A DNA stretch of 64,000 bases from Microbacteriaceae bacterium (GCA_004297935.1 SCRE01000015.1:39598-103597), one strand, 5' to 3'. Shown: positions 9,214 through 17,910, numbered from the stretch's first letter. Notes: a model not told the origin generated them from the letters alone. Numbers and translations are program-made.

Positions 9214-10199
9214 CGGAGCGCCTCCTGCTCACGGTACGTGCGGATCTGGTAGACGATCACCGGGACGACCGCGATGATCAAGATGACGACCACCGCCGAG
9301 GCCTTGCCCGGGTTGTTGAACGCGAAGAACTGGTTGTAGAACTCCATGCCGAGCACGTTCGTGTTGAACTGACCGCTGGTCATTGCAAACACGATGTCGA
9401 AGATCTTCATGGTGGTGATGAGCACGGTTATGAACACCGCGACGATCGTGGTCCGGATCTGAGGCACCACCACGCGCATGAACGTCTGTCGTTCGCTCGC
9501 TCCATCGATACGTGCCGCCTCGATCGTCTCTTCGGGGACCGATTTGATGGCAGCGGACAGCAGCACCATGGCGAAGCCGGCATTGAGCCAGATGACAACT
9601 GCCATGATCAGGAAGCTATTGGAGTGCGCAAACTCAGTCTGAAGCCATGCGATCGGATCGGCTTTGGTGAGGCTGGTCCAGATGGCATTGAGAAGGCCGA
9701 TCTGCGGTTGGCCCGGAGCGTTGTATGCATAGACGAACGACCAGATGCTGGCGGCGGCAATGAAACTTATCGACATCGGCAGGAAAATGATTGACTTGAA
9801 AGTCTTCTCACGCTTGGGACCGAGGCGATCTGCCAGCGTCGCGACCAGCAGGCCGATCAACACTGTGACGCCGGGAACCACGATGATCCACAGCAGGTTG
9901 TTCAGAAGCGTCTGAAGGAAGCTCGCGCTGGTGAAGAGCTGCACGTAATTCGTCAAACCGCCGAAAGACTGCAGGCCGTACTGGTCGGTCTTCAGGAAGC
10001 TTTCGTAGATCGTGAGAAATGTCGGAATCAGCAAGAACACGACGAGAAGAAGAAGCACCGGTCCGAGGAATACGTACGGGAGCAGTCGCTTATTCCACCT
10101 GGTGTTGGTCTTGGCGACGATGAGGTTGAGGCCGAGATAGACCAGAAACGAAACTGCAAGCCCGCCGACAACCGACGCAATGACACTGATGATCTGCAC
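9210..10199 (-). CDS. Carbohydrate ABC transporter permease, AglF/MalF type
   Basis: Partner permease of 329 aa. It has about seven to eight membrane helices, including an extra N-terminal one, and an EAA loop (EAARIDGASERQTFMRVVVP). The GTG at 10199 is chosen because AGGTGG lies 7 bases upstream; a TTG 18 bases further upstream lacks a good site. A 120-bp gap with a strong hairpin separates it from the binding-protein gene. The N-terminal extra helix favours the alpha-glucoside (AglF) branch over the maltose branch. Confidence 0.92.
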   Translation of the reverse strand: MQIISVIASVVGGLAVSFLVYLGLNLIVAKTNTRWNKRLLPYVFLGPVLLLLVVFLLIPTFLTIYESFLKTDQYGLQSFGGLTNYVQLFTSASFLQTLLNNLLWIIVVPGVTVLIGLLVATLADRLGPKREKTFKSIIFLPMSISFIAAASIWSFVYAYNAPGQPQIGLLNAIWTSLTKADPIAWLQTEFAHSNSFLIMAVVIWLNAGFAMVLLSAAIKSVPEETIEAARIDGASERQTFMRVVVPQIRTTIVAVFITVLITTMKIFDIVFAMTSGQFNTNVLGMEFYNQFFAFNNPGKASAVVVILIIAVVPVIVYQIRTYREQEALR

Positions 10200-10275
10200 G
10201 AAATAACCACCTGACAACGTTGTGAGGAATGATGCGAGAGACGAAGGCGAGCGTTTCCGGCCATGATGACCGGCA

Positions 10276-10311
10276 AGCAGCGGCCGGCAGGATGGACGGG
10301 CGGCCGCTGCT
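10276..10311 (-). terminator. Intra-operon hairpin between binding protein and permease genes
   Basis: Perfect 11-bp arms (agcagcggccg / cggccgctgct) with a 14-nt loop. There is no T-run, so it is more likely an mRNA-stabilising or attenuating stem-loop than a full terminator. Such hairpins commonly keep binding-protein mRNA in excess over permease mRNA. Confidence 0.6.
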
Positions 10312-10319
10312 CAGGCGGT

Positions 10320-11651
10320 TCAGTTAGTCGGCCATGACGCGTCGATCGCTTTCAATGCTTGATCAAGCGTGATCGAGCCGGCCGTCCACTCAGTCAGATT
10401 GGTCCATTCGGTACCGGCTCCGACAGCACCCGGCATCTGGTCGGAAGCATCGAAGCCGAAGACCTTCGCACTGGACACAGCCTTTGAAGCGATCGACTGA
10501 AATGGGCTGGAGTAGTTGCTCGTGTCGTAGTTGTTGTGGGGCGACAGCGCCGCCGTCCACTTCTTGTCGTACCCGTTCGTACCGAAATTGCCTACCAGGT
10601 AGGACATAACTTCCTTCACCGCCGCATTGTTCTTGAAAGCACCGGCAATGTCACCCCCACCAAGCGTTCCCGAGGTCGTGGCCCCCTGCGGCGTCGGCAA
10701 GACAAACGCATTCACATCCGCCGTCGAGCCCGAGTTCACCGAATCCTGAATGGCCTGCGGGAAGAAGCTCGTGATGAACGTACCCTGACGCATCATGAAG
10801 CACTGCCCGGCCGCCTTGCCGCCGCTGATGAACAGGTTGTTGCCCGCTGCGCCAAAGTCCGTCGACGCCATAGCCTTGCCCCCGCCATTGACCGCGCCCG
10901 GTGCGAAGATCATGGATTCGACTTTGGCAGCCGCCTTTTTGACCAGCGGCGAGTCGAACAGGACCTTGTGGTTGATCCAATCGTTGTACTGGGTCAAGCC
11001 GCCGTACCGCAGAACGTACTCTTCAAGCCAGTCTGTCATCGGCCAACCATTCGAGCCTTGCGAGGCAATCCCGACACACCAGGGATAGCCGGATCCATCA
11101 GCGATGATCTCGGCCTGGAGCGCGCTCAGTTCGGCATCCGTCGTCGGAACTGTATAACCTGCTGCCGCGAACGCCTTCGGGTTGTACCAAACCAGCGACT
11201 TGACGTTGATGTTGTACGGAAGGCCGTAGGTCTTGCCGTTCACCTTGGCGATGTCCGGGATTCCCTGAGGCTCGTCGGAAGTGATCTTCTTCACATTCAC
11301 GAGGTCGTCAAGCGGCACCAGTCCCTGACTGATCAGTGACTTGAGGATGCCTGGCTGCGGGAAGATCGCGATATCCGGCGCCTGACCACCCTTGACCTGG
11401 GTGATGATCGACGTTTGGAAGTTATTGCTGCCGTTGTACTTGACGGTGATGCCCTTGCCCTTCGCCCAGACATTCAGGTCATCTTGGAACGCCGTCCCCT
11501 GCGCGCCCGTGAAGGCGCCGGAGATGGTCACGGTTCCGGAAGCTTTCGCTCCGCTGTCGGAACCGCTTCCTCCCGAGGAACACCCGGTAATCGCCAGCGC
11601 CGACCCAAGCAAAATCACGGCAGCAATGCTTGCCTTTTTGCGAAGCAACAT
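10320..11651 (-). CDS. Sugar ABC transporter substrate-binding lipoprotein
   Basis: Extracellular solute-binding protein (family 1, AglE-like), 443 aa. The N-terminus MLLRKKASIAAVILLGSALAI followed by TGCSSGGSGS is a lipoprotein signal with the lipobox Cys at about residue 24, so the protein is membrane-anchored outside the cell. The body has the usual periplasmic-binding fold sequence (GTVTISGAFTGAQG, PDIAIFPQPG, YNINVKSLVWYNPKAF). Start ATG 11651 has AGAAAGG upstream; the open frame beyond it is not protein-like. A 16-bp palindromic operator lies just upstream, which implies control by the nearby LacI regulator. Confidence 0.93.
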   Translation of the reverse strand: MLLRKKASIAAVILLGSALAITGCSSGGSGSDSGAKASGTVTISGAFTGAQGTAFQDDLNVWAKGKGITVKYNGSNNFQTSIITQVKGGQAPDIAIFPQPGILKSLISQGLVPLDDLVNVKKITSDEPQGIPDIAKVNGKTYGLPYNINVKSLVWYNPKAFAAAGYTVPTTDAELSALQAEIIADGSGYPWCVGIASQGSNGWPMTDWLEEYVLRYGGLTQYNDWINHKVLFDSPLVKKAAAKVESMIFAPGAVNGGGKAMASTDFGAAGNNLFISGGKAAGQCFMMRQGTFITSFFPQAIQDSVNSGSTADVNAFVLPTPQGATTSGTLGGGDIAGAFKNNAAVKEVMSYLVGNFGTNGYDKKWTAALSPHNNYDTSNYSSPFQSIASKAVSSAKVFGFDASDQMPGAVGAGTEWTNLTEWTAGSITLDQALKAIDASWPTN

Positions 11652-11681
11652 CACTTCGACCTTTCTAAAGGAAAACGGTTT

Positions 11682-11697
11682 ACAAAATCGATTTTGT
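11682..11697 (-). promoter_or_regulatory. LacI-type operator before the sugar ABC operon
   Basis: Perfect 16-bp palindrome acaaaatcgattttgt, with the core AAATCGATTT shared with a site upstream of the lacI gene. It lies 31 bp upstream of the binding-protein start codon. Confidence 0.75.
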
Positions 11698-11785
11698 TCT
11701 TCTGAAGATAGACCTTGATTCGCGCGCATCACAGGGGTAGTCGATAACGGATCGGTAACGATGGGAGACGTATCTCCCCGAACAT

Positions 11786-12721
11786 CTATCCCGCTGAAGC
11801 GGGAACGGTACGGACGCGAAGCTCCGCAAACGGAACCGGATCGGACAACCGTCCTACGAATTCGCCCTTGCGGTAGTTTTCGAAAGCAAGGAATTGCCAC
11901 GCGCCACAGCGGTCCTGGATGACCCGGCCTGAATACAACGATTCATCGGTCAGCCTCCGGGCGTTCTCAAGGTGAAACGGGCCGAGCGGGCCGTCCGCTT
12001 CCGCCATCCACACGCCCCCGCCCGCATCCGTGTCGCGCCGCCATGGGGCCAACTCGGCACGGAGACAGCTGAACAGAACCAACCAGCGCCCGTCGATCTC
12101 GACGACCTGGGGAACCTCGAGCTGACCGAAGCCATGACCGGCGCCAGTGACAGGCGGCTGAACCTCCCACTGCAGCAAGTCCGGAGAAGTGACGTGCCCG
12201 ATGATCCCCGTCTCGGTGGGCTCGCCCGAAGGGGCGCGAGCAGTGATCAGCATGTGCCATTGCCCGCCCGAGCTGAATACCCAGGGATCACGGAACGGCT
12301 CGTCTGGACCGTCGGCGCCCGTGGCGTACCAGCGCGGGTCAGCAGCGGCGATGACCGCCGGCGATTTTCTCCAGTGCATCAAATCGGTGGATGTCGCGAC
12401 CATTACCCGTTGCGCAGTTGGCACAGGATCGTCGCTGCACCCGGTGAAGAACAGATGCCACTCGCCGTCATCTGCCTGGACGATGCTCCCGGTCCAGGTC
12501 GCGACGTCGTCCGCGCTCGGCGTGTCCGAACGCACGAGCGCGTCTGAGACCCGCGTCCACGTGACGAGATCCGTCGAGACAGCATGGCCGATCGATGCTC
12601 GACGATGGCGGCGCGACTCTTCTCCCAGGGCACGGGAGGCGAATAAGAAGAACAGGTGATATTCGGTGCCGGTGTCGGCCAGCCAAAAATCCCACGTCCA
12701 AGAATCCGGTAGTTCGAGCAT
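11786..12721 (-). CDS. GH32/GH68-like (clan GH-J) glycoside hydrolase, probable beta-fructosidase
   Basis: A 311-aa five-bladed beta-propeller hydrolase. A WDFWLADTG segment near the N-terminus takes the place of the usual nucleophile motif. An FRDPWVF segment matches the RDP transition-state motif, and QLEVPQVVEI holds a candidate acid/base Glu. No signal peptide, so the substrate is cleaved inside the cell. It starts 6 bp after the lacI stop and is therefore co-transcribed with the regulator. With the alpha-galactosidase this would allow full breakdown of raffinose-type sugars or of sucrose. The precise activity (hydrolase or transferase; fructoside or arabinoside) cannot be fixed from sequence. 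Confidence 0.75.
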   Translation of the reverse strand: MLELPDSWTWDFWLADTGTEYHLFFLFASRALGEESRRHRRASIGHAVSTDLVTWTRVSDALVRSDTPSADDVATWTGSIVQADDGEWHLFFTGCSDDPVPTAQRVMVATSTDLMHWRKSPAVIAAADPRWYATGADGPDEPFRDPWVFSSGGQWHMLITARAPSGEPTETGIIGHVTSPDLLQWEVQPPVTGAGHGFGQLEVPQVVEIDGRWLVLFSCLRAELAPWRRDTDAGGGVWMAEADGPLGPFHLENARRLTDESLYSGRVIQDRCGAWQFLAFENYRKGEFVGRLSDPVPFAELRVRTVPASAG

Positions 12722-12727
12722 CGTCGG

Positions 12728-13747
12728 CTAACCCAGACGCGGCGCGACAGAACCGCGCTCAATCAGCGAACAGGTCAACTTCACTTCCGGCGGCGGGGCG
12801 AGAGACACCGGTTCGGTAATCATTGCTGAAAGCTGCTCGATTGCCCATCGGCCCATCTCGTAGTGAGGCAGGCCCACAGTGGTCAGCCCAGGCTGCAACT
12901 GAGCGGCAATCACCTCCAGATTGTCGACACCAACCACCGACACGTCCGCAGGTACCCTGAGGTTTCGCTCTGCCGCCACTTGATACACCCCCATTGCCAT
13001 CGCGTCGTTGAAGGCGAACACCGCGGTGAGTTGCGGGACCCGCGTCAGCGCCTCGGCAAAGCTCTCCCGTCCTGCGCGAGCGCTTGCCGGGGCATCCGCG
13101 TACGTTTCGATTGGATCGAGTCCGTGCTCTGCCATCGCCTTGCGGTAGCCGGCCCGTCGACCGTCTGTGCCAGGCCCAGGCGCCTTGATCGTGAGATGAA
13201 CAATGCGCCGATGGCCGGCATCGATAAGCCGCTCGGTCGCCTTCTTCCCGATCTGTTGTTCGTCCGGGACTACCGACGGGAAAACACCGTCAGGATCCAC
13301 CGCATCCACGATCACGGTGGGGAGTTCACGGAGCCGCGGGGGCAGTTTTACGAGCACATGCGACATACGGGCGTAGATGATCGCATCAACCTGCTGAGCG
13401 AGCAGAGATGCGATCTGCTGATTCTCGACCGCCTCGTCGCGATTCGAGTTCACGAGCATCAGCAACATGCCACGCTGGGCGGCCGCATCCTGAGCTCCGA
13501 GCACAATTCGGCCGGCAAACGGCGTCGTCGCAATCTCATCGCTGACCAGTCCGATCACGCCGGTACGCTGCAAACGCAGTGCACTGGCGATGCGGTTGGG
13601 CGCGTAACCCAGATCCGTGGCCACTCGCTGGACACGCTCGCGAGTCTTAGCACTGAGATTGCCCTGGCCACTGAGCGCATGCGACACGGTCGTGACGGAT
13701 ACACCAGCGGCCTTCGCCACATCGGAGATCCCGACTCGCTTAGCCAT
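12728..13747 (-). CDS. LacI-family transcriptional regulator of the sugar locus
   Basis: Repressor of 339 aa. The N-terminal HTH and hinge helix (ISDVAKAAGVSVTTVSHALSG, then YAPNRIASALR) are followed by a periplasmic-binding-like effector domain. Start ATG 13747 (MAKRVGISDV) is the family-typical start; the longer frame upstream is not. Matching palindromes about 90 bp upstream of its own start and before the ABC operon support autoregulation and control of sugar import. The effector is likely the imported sugar or a derivative. Confidence 0.93.
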   Translation of the reverse strand: MAKRVGISDVAKAAGVSVTTVSHALSGQGNLSAKTRERVQRVATDLGYAPNRIASALRLQRTGVIGLVSDEIATTPFAGRIVLGAQDAAAQRGMLLMLVNSNRDEAVENQQIASLLAQQVDAIIYARMSHVLVKLPPRLRELPTVIVDAVDPDGVFPSVVPDEQQIGKKATERLIDAGHRRIVHLTIKAPGPGTDGRRAGYRKAMAEHGLDPIETYADAPASARAGRESFAEALTRVPQLTAVFAFNDAMAMGVYQVAAERNLRVPADVSVVGVDNLEVIAAQLQPGLTTVGLPHYEMGRWAIEQLSAMITEPVSLAPPPEVKLTCSLIERGSVAPRLG

Positions 13748-13835
13748 GGTCCTCGAACTCCAAGTGTCGGAATTTTCTTCATCGGGCGTGAGGCATACCG
13801 CAACTATCCGGCCACCCTCGCAAAACCATATCACT

Positions 13836-13845
13836 AAATCGATTT
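13836..13845 (-). promoter_or_regulatory. LacI-type operator upstream of its own gene
   Basis: The 10-bp palindrome AAATCGATTT is identical to the core of the site before the ABC operon. It is 88 bp upstream of the lacI start codon. Confidence 0.65.
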
Positions 13846-14001
13846 TCTAATGCGAGTCGGGCGCTGTTCGCGTATCAGCGATCCGCCGACCGGCTCAGTG
13901 CTGTCGCGCTGCCACAGTCAACAGGCCGCCACGGTCCACAGGATGGATGGCCGCGCGCCGCGGACGGGCCCACCGGTCTGGGCTGTCAATAGGATTGGAC
14001 C

Positions 14002-14964
14002 ATGAGCTCATCGGGTGGGAGCAGAGCGATCATCGCGGCGTTCGCCGCGAACCTCGGCATCGCGGCGACGAAACTGATCGCCTGGGCGTTCTCCGGCTCG
14101 TCGTCGATGCTCGCGGAAGGCGTGCACTCTCTGGCAGACTCCGGCAACCAATTGCTGCTCCTGCTCGGCGGCCGCAAGGCGAAGAGGGCGGCCGACAGCG
14201 AGCATCCGTTCGGCTATGGCCGCGAACGCTATGTGTATGCCTTCGTCGTCTCGATCATCCTGTTCTCCGTCGGCGGCGTCTTTTCGCTGTACGAGGGGGT
14301 CGGAAAGCTCGGCAACCCGCATCCGATCGAGGTGTGGTGGCTGCCGCTGCCGGTTCTCGTGATTGCGATCGGCATGGAGAGTTTCTCGCTGCGCACCGCC
14401 GCGCACGAGTCGAAACCGCACAAGGGCGATGAGTCGTGGTTCCGCTTCGTCCGTCGCGCGAAGGCGCCCGAGTTGCCTGTCGTGCTGCTCGAGGACGTCG
14501 CCGCACTGATCGGCCTGGTCTTCGCGCTGATCGGCGTCGGCTTGAGCATCATCACGCAGGACGGAATCTGGGACGCGATCGGCACCATCCTGATCGGCCT
14601 GCTGTTGGTGGCCGTCGCGATCATCCTCGGAATCGAAACCAAGAGCCTACTCGTCGGCGAGGGCGCCAACGATGCGGATGTCGCCGCGATCCAGGCCGCG
14701 ATCACATCCGGCGAGAACGCTCCACGCATCATCCACATGAAAACCCTCTATCTCGGGCCGGACGAGCTCATGGTCGCCGCCAAACTGGGGATGCCGAGCG
14801 ATCATCGGCTGCGTGCCATCGCGGTGGAGACGAATGCGATCGAGGCGCGGATCCGCGAGGCGGTGCCCGCCGCGCGCGTCATCTACATCGAACCGGATGT
14901 CTACGTCGACCCGAACGACACGAACCCGACGACCGACGCGATCGTCATCAAGGGCATCGACTGA
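14002..14964 (+). CDS. Cation diffusion facilitator (CDF) metal exporter
   Basis: Membrane H+/metal antiporter of 320 aa, probably exporting Zn2+ or another divalent cation. About six TM helices; metal-site-type motifs HSLADSGNQ in TM2 and LLEDVAALIG in TM5; a cytosolic C-terminal domain with IHMKTLYLGPDELMVAAKL. Length and motif order are those of the family. Divergent from lacI across a 254-bp gap in which I see only the LacI operator. Confidence 0.92.
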   Translation: MSSSGGSRAIIAAFAANLGIAATKLIAWAFSGSSSMLAEGVHSLADSGNQLLLLLGGRKAKRAADSEHPFGYGRERYVYAFVVSIILFSVGGVFSLYEGVGKLGNPHPIEVWWLPLPVLVIAIGMESFSLRTAAHESKPHKGDESWFRFVRRAKAPELPVVLLEDVAALIGLVFALIGVGLSIITQDGIWDAIGTILIGLLLVAVAIILGIETKSLLVGEGANDADVAAIQAAITSGENAPRIIHMKTLYLGPDELMVAAKLGMPSDHRLRAIAVETNAIEARIREAVPAARVIYIEPDVYVDPNDTNPTTDAIVIKGID

Positions 14965-14971
14965 CCGCCGC

Positions 14972-15058
14972 GCGGTGGAGCTCAGGCAAGCGCGTCAGCG
15001 ATTGCGCGACCCTTGTCGCCAGCGAGCCTGCGAGCGATGGGTGGCGGTGGAGCTCAGG
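14972..15058. repeat. Direct repeat of a 15-mer at the CDF-tadA junction
   Basis: gcggtggagctcagg occurs at 14972-14986 and again at 15044-15058, the second copy covering the tadA stop. Confidence 0.55.
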
Positions 15059-15548
15059 AGAGGGAAGGCCGACGAGCGGCGAAGAACTCCTCGAGAAGCG
15101 CTGCACAGGCATCCGCCTCGACTCCGGCGATGACCTCGACTCGATGATTCAGGCGCCGATCACGCAAGACGTCGTAAACGCTGCCGACCGCACCGGCTTT
15201 CTCATCCCACGCGCCGAAGACGACACGCGGAACCCGTGCGGCCACGATCGCACCAGCGCACATCACGCACGGTTCCAGCGTCACCACCAGCGTCGTGCCC
15301 GTCAGTTGCCAGCCTCCTGTCGCGTGCGCGGCGGCGCGCAACGCGACGATCTCAGCGTGCCCTGTCGGGTCGTGCCGTTTCTCGCGCTCGTTGCGTCCCG
15401 TTCCGATCACGTGACCCGCCGCATCCAGAACCAGGGCCGCAACCGGGACGTCCCCGGTCGCGACGGCGAGCCGCGCGTCGGCGAGCGCCCGCAGCATCCA
15501 CTCATGCTGTTCCCGCGGATCAGAAAGCGACAGACCAGACAGCGACAC
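15054..15548 (-). CDS. tadA: tRNA-specific adenosine deaminase
   Basis: Deaminates wobble A34 to inosine in tRNA-Arg(ACG). The 164-aa protein has the zinc/catalytic motifs HAE (DPTGHAEIVALR) and PCVMC (LEPCVMCAGAIV), and the C-terminal VYDVLRDRRLNHRVEV region typical of TadA. GTG 15548 is chosen because GGAGGGG lies 4 bases upstream; ATGs further upstream would extend into the region before upp. Divergent from upp across 64 bp. Confidence 0.92.
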   Translation of the reverse strand: MSLSGLSLSDPREQHEWMLRALADARLAVATGDVPVAALVLDAAGHVIGTGRNEREKRHDPTGHAEIVALRAAAHATGGWQLTGTTLVVTLEPCVMCAGAIVAARVPRVVFGAWDEKAGAVGSVYDVLRDRRLNHRVEVIAGVEADACAALLEEFFAARRPSLS

Positions 15549-15612
15549 AGCACCCCTCCGCGTCCCAGAATCGTGCATCGTTGGCGGATGGCGCATCCGC
15601 TAGATTGAGCCT

Positions 15613-16245
15613 ATGCGAGTGCACGTTGCCGACCACCCACTGATCACCCACAAACTGACGGTACTGCGCAACCGCGACACCGCATCGGCGACGTTTCGGG
15701 CACTCACCGAAGAACTGGTCACGCTGCTCGCATACGAGGCGACGCGCAGCGTGCGGATCACCCCGGTCGAGATCGACACTCCGGTGGCCCACACGACGGG
15801 AGTCACCCTGAGCGATCCGAAGCCGCTTGTCGTGCCGATTCTGCGCGCCGGCCTCGGGATGCTCGAGGGCATGGTCAAACTCGTGCCGAGCGCCGAAGTC
15901 GGTTTTCTCGGCATGGTGCGCGACGAAGAGACCCTTCAGCCGACCACGTATGCGGAGCGACTGCCCGACGACCTCTCCGACCGGCAGTGCTTCGTGCTCG
16001 ACCCGATGCTGGCCACGGGTGGTTCCCTCGGAGCGGCGATCGAATTCCTGTTCAAGCGAGGCGCCGTCGACGTGACCGCCGTCTGCATTCTGGGCGCGCC
16101 AGAGGGCATCGCCGCGGTCGAAAAGCTCACGGAGGGCCGGGATGTCACGCTCGTTCTCGGTGCCGTCGATGAACGCCTGAATGAGCACGGCTACATCGTG
16201 CCCGGCCTCGGGGACGCCGGCGACCGACTCTACGGAACCGTTTGA
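15613..16245 (+). CDS. upp: Uracil phosphoribosyltransferase
   Basis: Pyrimidine salvage enzyme that makes UMP from uracil and PRPP; 210 aa, normal for Upp. The PRPP-binding loop is visible as [18 protein letters not shown] and the uracil-binding end as [19 protein letters not shown]. The start ATG gives [16 protein letters not shown], matching the family N-terminus. It may salvage uracil together with the pyrimidine-related genes at the far end of the window. Confidence 0.96.
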   Translation: MRVHVADHPLITHKLTVLRNRDTASATFRALTEELVTLLAYEATRSVRITPVEIDTPVAHTTGVTLSDPKPLVVPILRAGLGMLEGMVKLVPSAEVGFLGMVRDEETLQPTTYAERLPDDLSDRQCFVLDPMLATGGSLGAAIEFLFKRGAVDVTAVCILGAPEGIAAVEKLTEGRDVTLVLGAVDERLNEHGYIVPGLGDAGDRLYGTV

Positions 16246-16296
16246 GCCATCGCGTATGCGGCTGCGGCGCGCGCTCGCGGCGGCGTCACCGCCGGT

Positions 16297-16523
16297 CACA
16301 ATTTGCAGGGCTTTTTCACAGTCGGCAATGTTCAAACTTGTGGTCGAGTAGCGAGGTAAAGACGGTGGTCGAGTAGCGAGGTACGAGCGTATCGAGACCC
16401 GTATCGAGACCCGTATCAACACCTCATTGCGGGATCTCGATACGCCTGCTCACTGCGCTCGCGGGCCACTCGACCAACGGGATGATGCAACTCGATGATT
16501 GTGAAAAGGCCCCGCACAATTTG
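16297..16523. mobile_element. MITE copy A with 9-bp target site duplication
   Basis: A non-coding element of 209 bp at 16306-16514. Its ends are inverted repeats: cagggctttttcaca on the left, and on the right the complement cggggccttttcaca (13 of 15 match). It is bracketed by a perfect 9-bp direct repeat, cacaatttg (16297-16305 and 16515-16523). The interior is self-complementary, with tcgagtagcgaggtacgag on one side and ctcgatacgcctgctc then ctcgaccaacgg on the other. A second copy lies at 48334-48545. It carries no transposase, so it would be mobilised in trans. Confidence 0.8.
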
Positions 16524-16550
16524 ACATCGGACGACGCAACGCGGTTTACT
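16521..16550 (+). promoter_or_regulatory. Sigma70-type promoter for the leader peptide
   Basis: TTGACA (16521-16526), an 18-bp spacer and TTTACT (16545-16550). The expected start of transcription falls at or next to the ATG at 16558. The first bases of the -35 box lie within the right target duplication of the adjacent MITE. Confidence 0.6.
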
Positions 16551-16557
16551 GTGAAAC

Positions 16558-16665
16558 ATGACTGACAATTCGCGCTCCTTGACCTCCTTTGAGGCCCCTG
16601 GGGATGCCGGCATGATGATGGCCGGCTGCGAGCGTGTCATGTGTTGTCGAATGTGTCGCTGATCT
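16558..16665 (+). CDS. Cysteine-rich leader peptide (35 aa), probably leaderless
   Basis: A small ORF that begins MTDNSRSLTS and ends MCCRMCR immediately before its stop, with four Cys in the last 12 residues. No ribosome site precedes it, but a promoter with its -10 only 7 bases upstream suggests a leaderless transcript. Actinobacteria are known to use short Cys-ending leader peptides to couple cysteine supply to downstream expression; here the downstream gene is a winged-helix regulator 229 bp away. The role is inferred from position and composition only. Confidence 0.55.
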
Positions 16666-16894
16666 GACGACCTTTCGCCGAACCCTCGCCCCGCAGCGTA
16701 TCTGATTTCGCATCGGACGAGCGGTTCCCCGGATGCCCGATCTCGGCATCCGCACCGGTTTTCTCCGGTCACAACACCCTCTCGAATTCGCGCCACTGCG
16801 ATTGCCGCCAACCCGCCGCAATCTGAACCGGATTCAGCCACAGCGCGGCCCGCATCCTCGCCACAGGCCCGCACCTCCGCAAAGGATCCTCCAG

Positions 16895-17773
16895 ATGTCT
16901 CTCGCAACCCTCGACCCGTTCAGCACCTCCCCGATCAACTCCCCTGACTCCTCGACCGGCGACTCCCTCGTCGGTAGGGGCGTCGCCAATCACGCAGCGC
17001 TCCGTCACGCAGCACACCCTCGTCCGGTGCATCCGGCGCGTCAGCCGAACCCGGTGACGCCGCTGCCCGTGCAGAAGCGCGCAACATCGGTTCGTCCCGT
17101 GGATCGCCCCGAGTCGATCACCCCGAGCACACCCACCGCCCCGGCCCGCCTCCGTGCCGTCCCCGGCGGCACCCAGGCCCGCGGATTCGTGCTCTACGTC
17201 GGAATGGACGAGGCGAAGGCGGCAGCGGCAGGCACTGATCTCGGTCGAATCGTCGAGGCCCTCAAGCGGCTGACCGCCGAACTCGCTCCCGGCTCGGAAA
17301 CCTACGCCGCCGTCGCCCTGGCCCCGGAGGGCGCGGGTGGTCGCGACGTCGACGTCGTGCGTCTGGCGCTCCAAGACCCGGCAGCCGTTGCGCGGCACCG
17401 CCACCTCGAAGAGGACGACGATGAGGATCGCGCCCTCAGCGGCGTCGTCGTAGACATCTCCCGTAAGCGCCTCGTGCTCGACAACCAGACCGTCGGCCTC
17501 ACCTACAAGGAATTCGAACTGCTGCAGTACCTCGTGCTGCGCGAGGGGCGCACGATCGACCGTGCAGAACTCATCTCTTCGTTGTGGTCGTCCAGGGACG
17601 AGGAGGAGATCCCGAACGAGCGCACCATCGACGTGCACGTGCGCAGACTGCGCGCGAAGCTCGGCCGCTACGAAGACATCGTGCGCACCGTGCGCGGCGT
17701 CGGCTACCGTTTCGATCGGCACGCGGATGTCGTGATCCGGCACGCGAGCGCGCCCAGCCCCGACGTCTTCTGA
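16895..17773 (+). CDS. Winged-helix (OmpR C-terminal type) regulator without receiver domain
   Basis: DNA-binding protein of 292 aa. The N-terminal 100 residues are Pro/Ser/Ala-rich and look disordered. A middle domain (GFVLYVGMDEAKAAAAG, AELAPGSETYAAVAL) is unassigned. The C-terminal Trans_reg_C domain is clear (LTYKEFELLQYLVLREGRT, DVHVRRLRAKLG, RTVRGVGYRF). There is no phosphoacceptor receiver domain, so it is not a classical response regulator. Start ATG 16895 has AAAGGA 8 bases upstream. The 5' region holds the Cys-rich leader ORF, which may regulate it. Confidence 0.85.
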   Translation: MSLATLDPFSTSPINSPDSSTGDSLVGRGVANHAALRHAAHPRPVHPARQPNPVTPLPVQKRATSVRPVDRPESITPSTPTAPARLRAVPGGTQARGFVLYVGMDEAKAAAAGTDLGRIVEALKRLTAELAPGSETYAAVALAPEGAGGRDVDVVRLALQDPAAVARHRHLEEDDDEDRALSGVVVDISRKRLVLDNQTVGLTYKEFELLQYLVLREGRTIDRAELISSLWSSRDEEEIPNERTIDVHVRRLRAKLGRYEDIVRTVRGVGYRFDRHADVVIRHASAPSPDVF

Positions 17774-17910
17774 TCTCAACCGATTCATTCCACCTCCGAG
17801 TCGCACCTGCCTCCGCGGTTTTTTCCTGGTCAGGATAAAGATGCTTTTCTGAGCCAAGTGGGCTATGGTCGTCGGAAGCACGCCAACTGACAAAGGGAAG
17901 CGGAGTGGAA

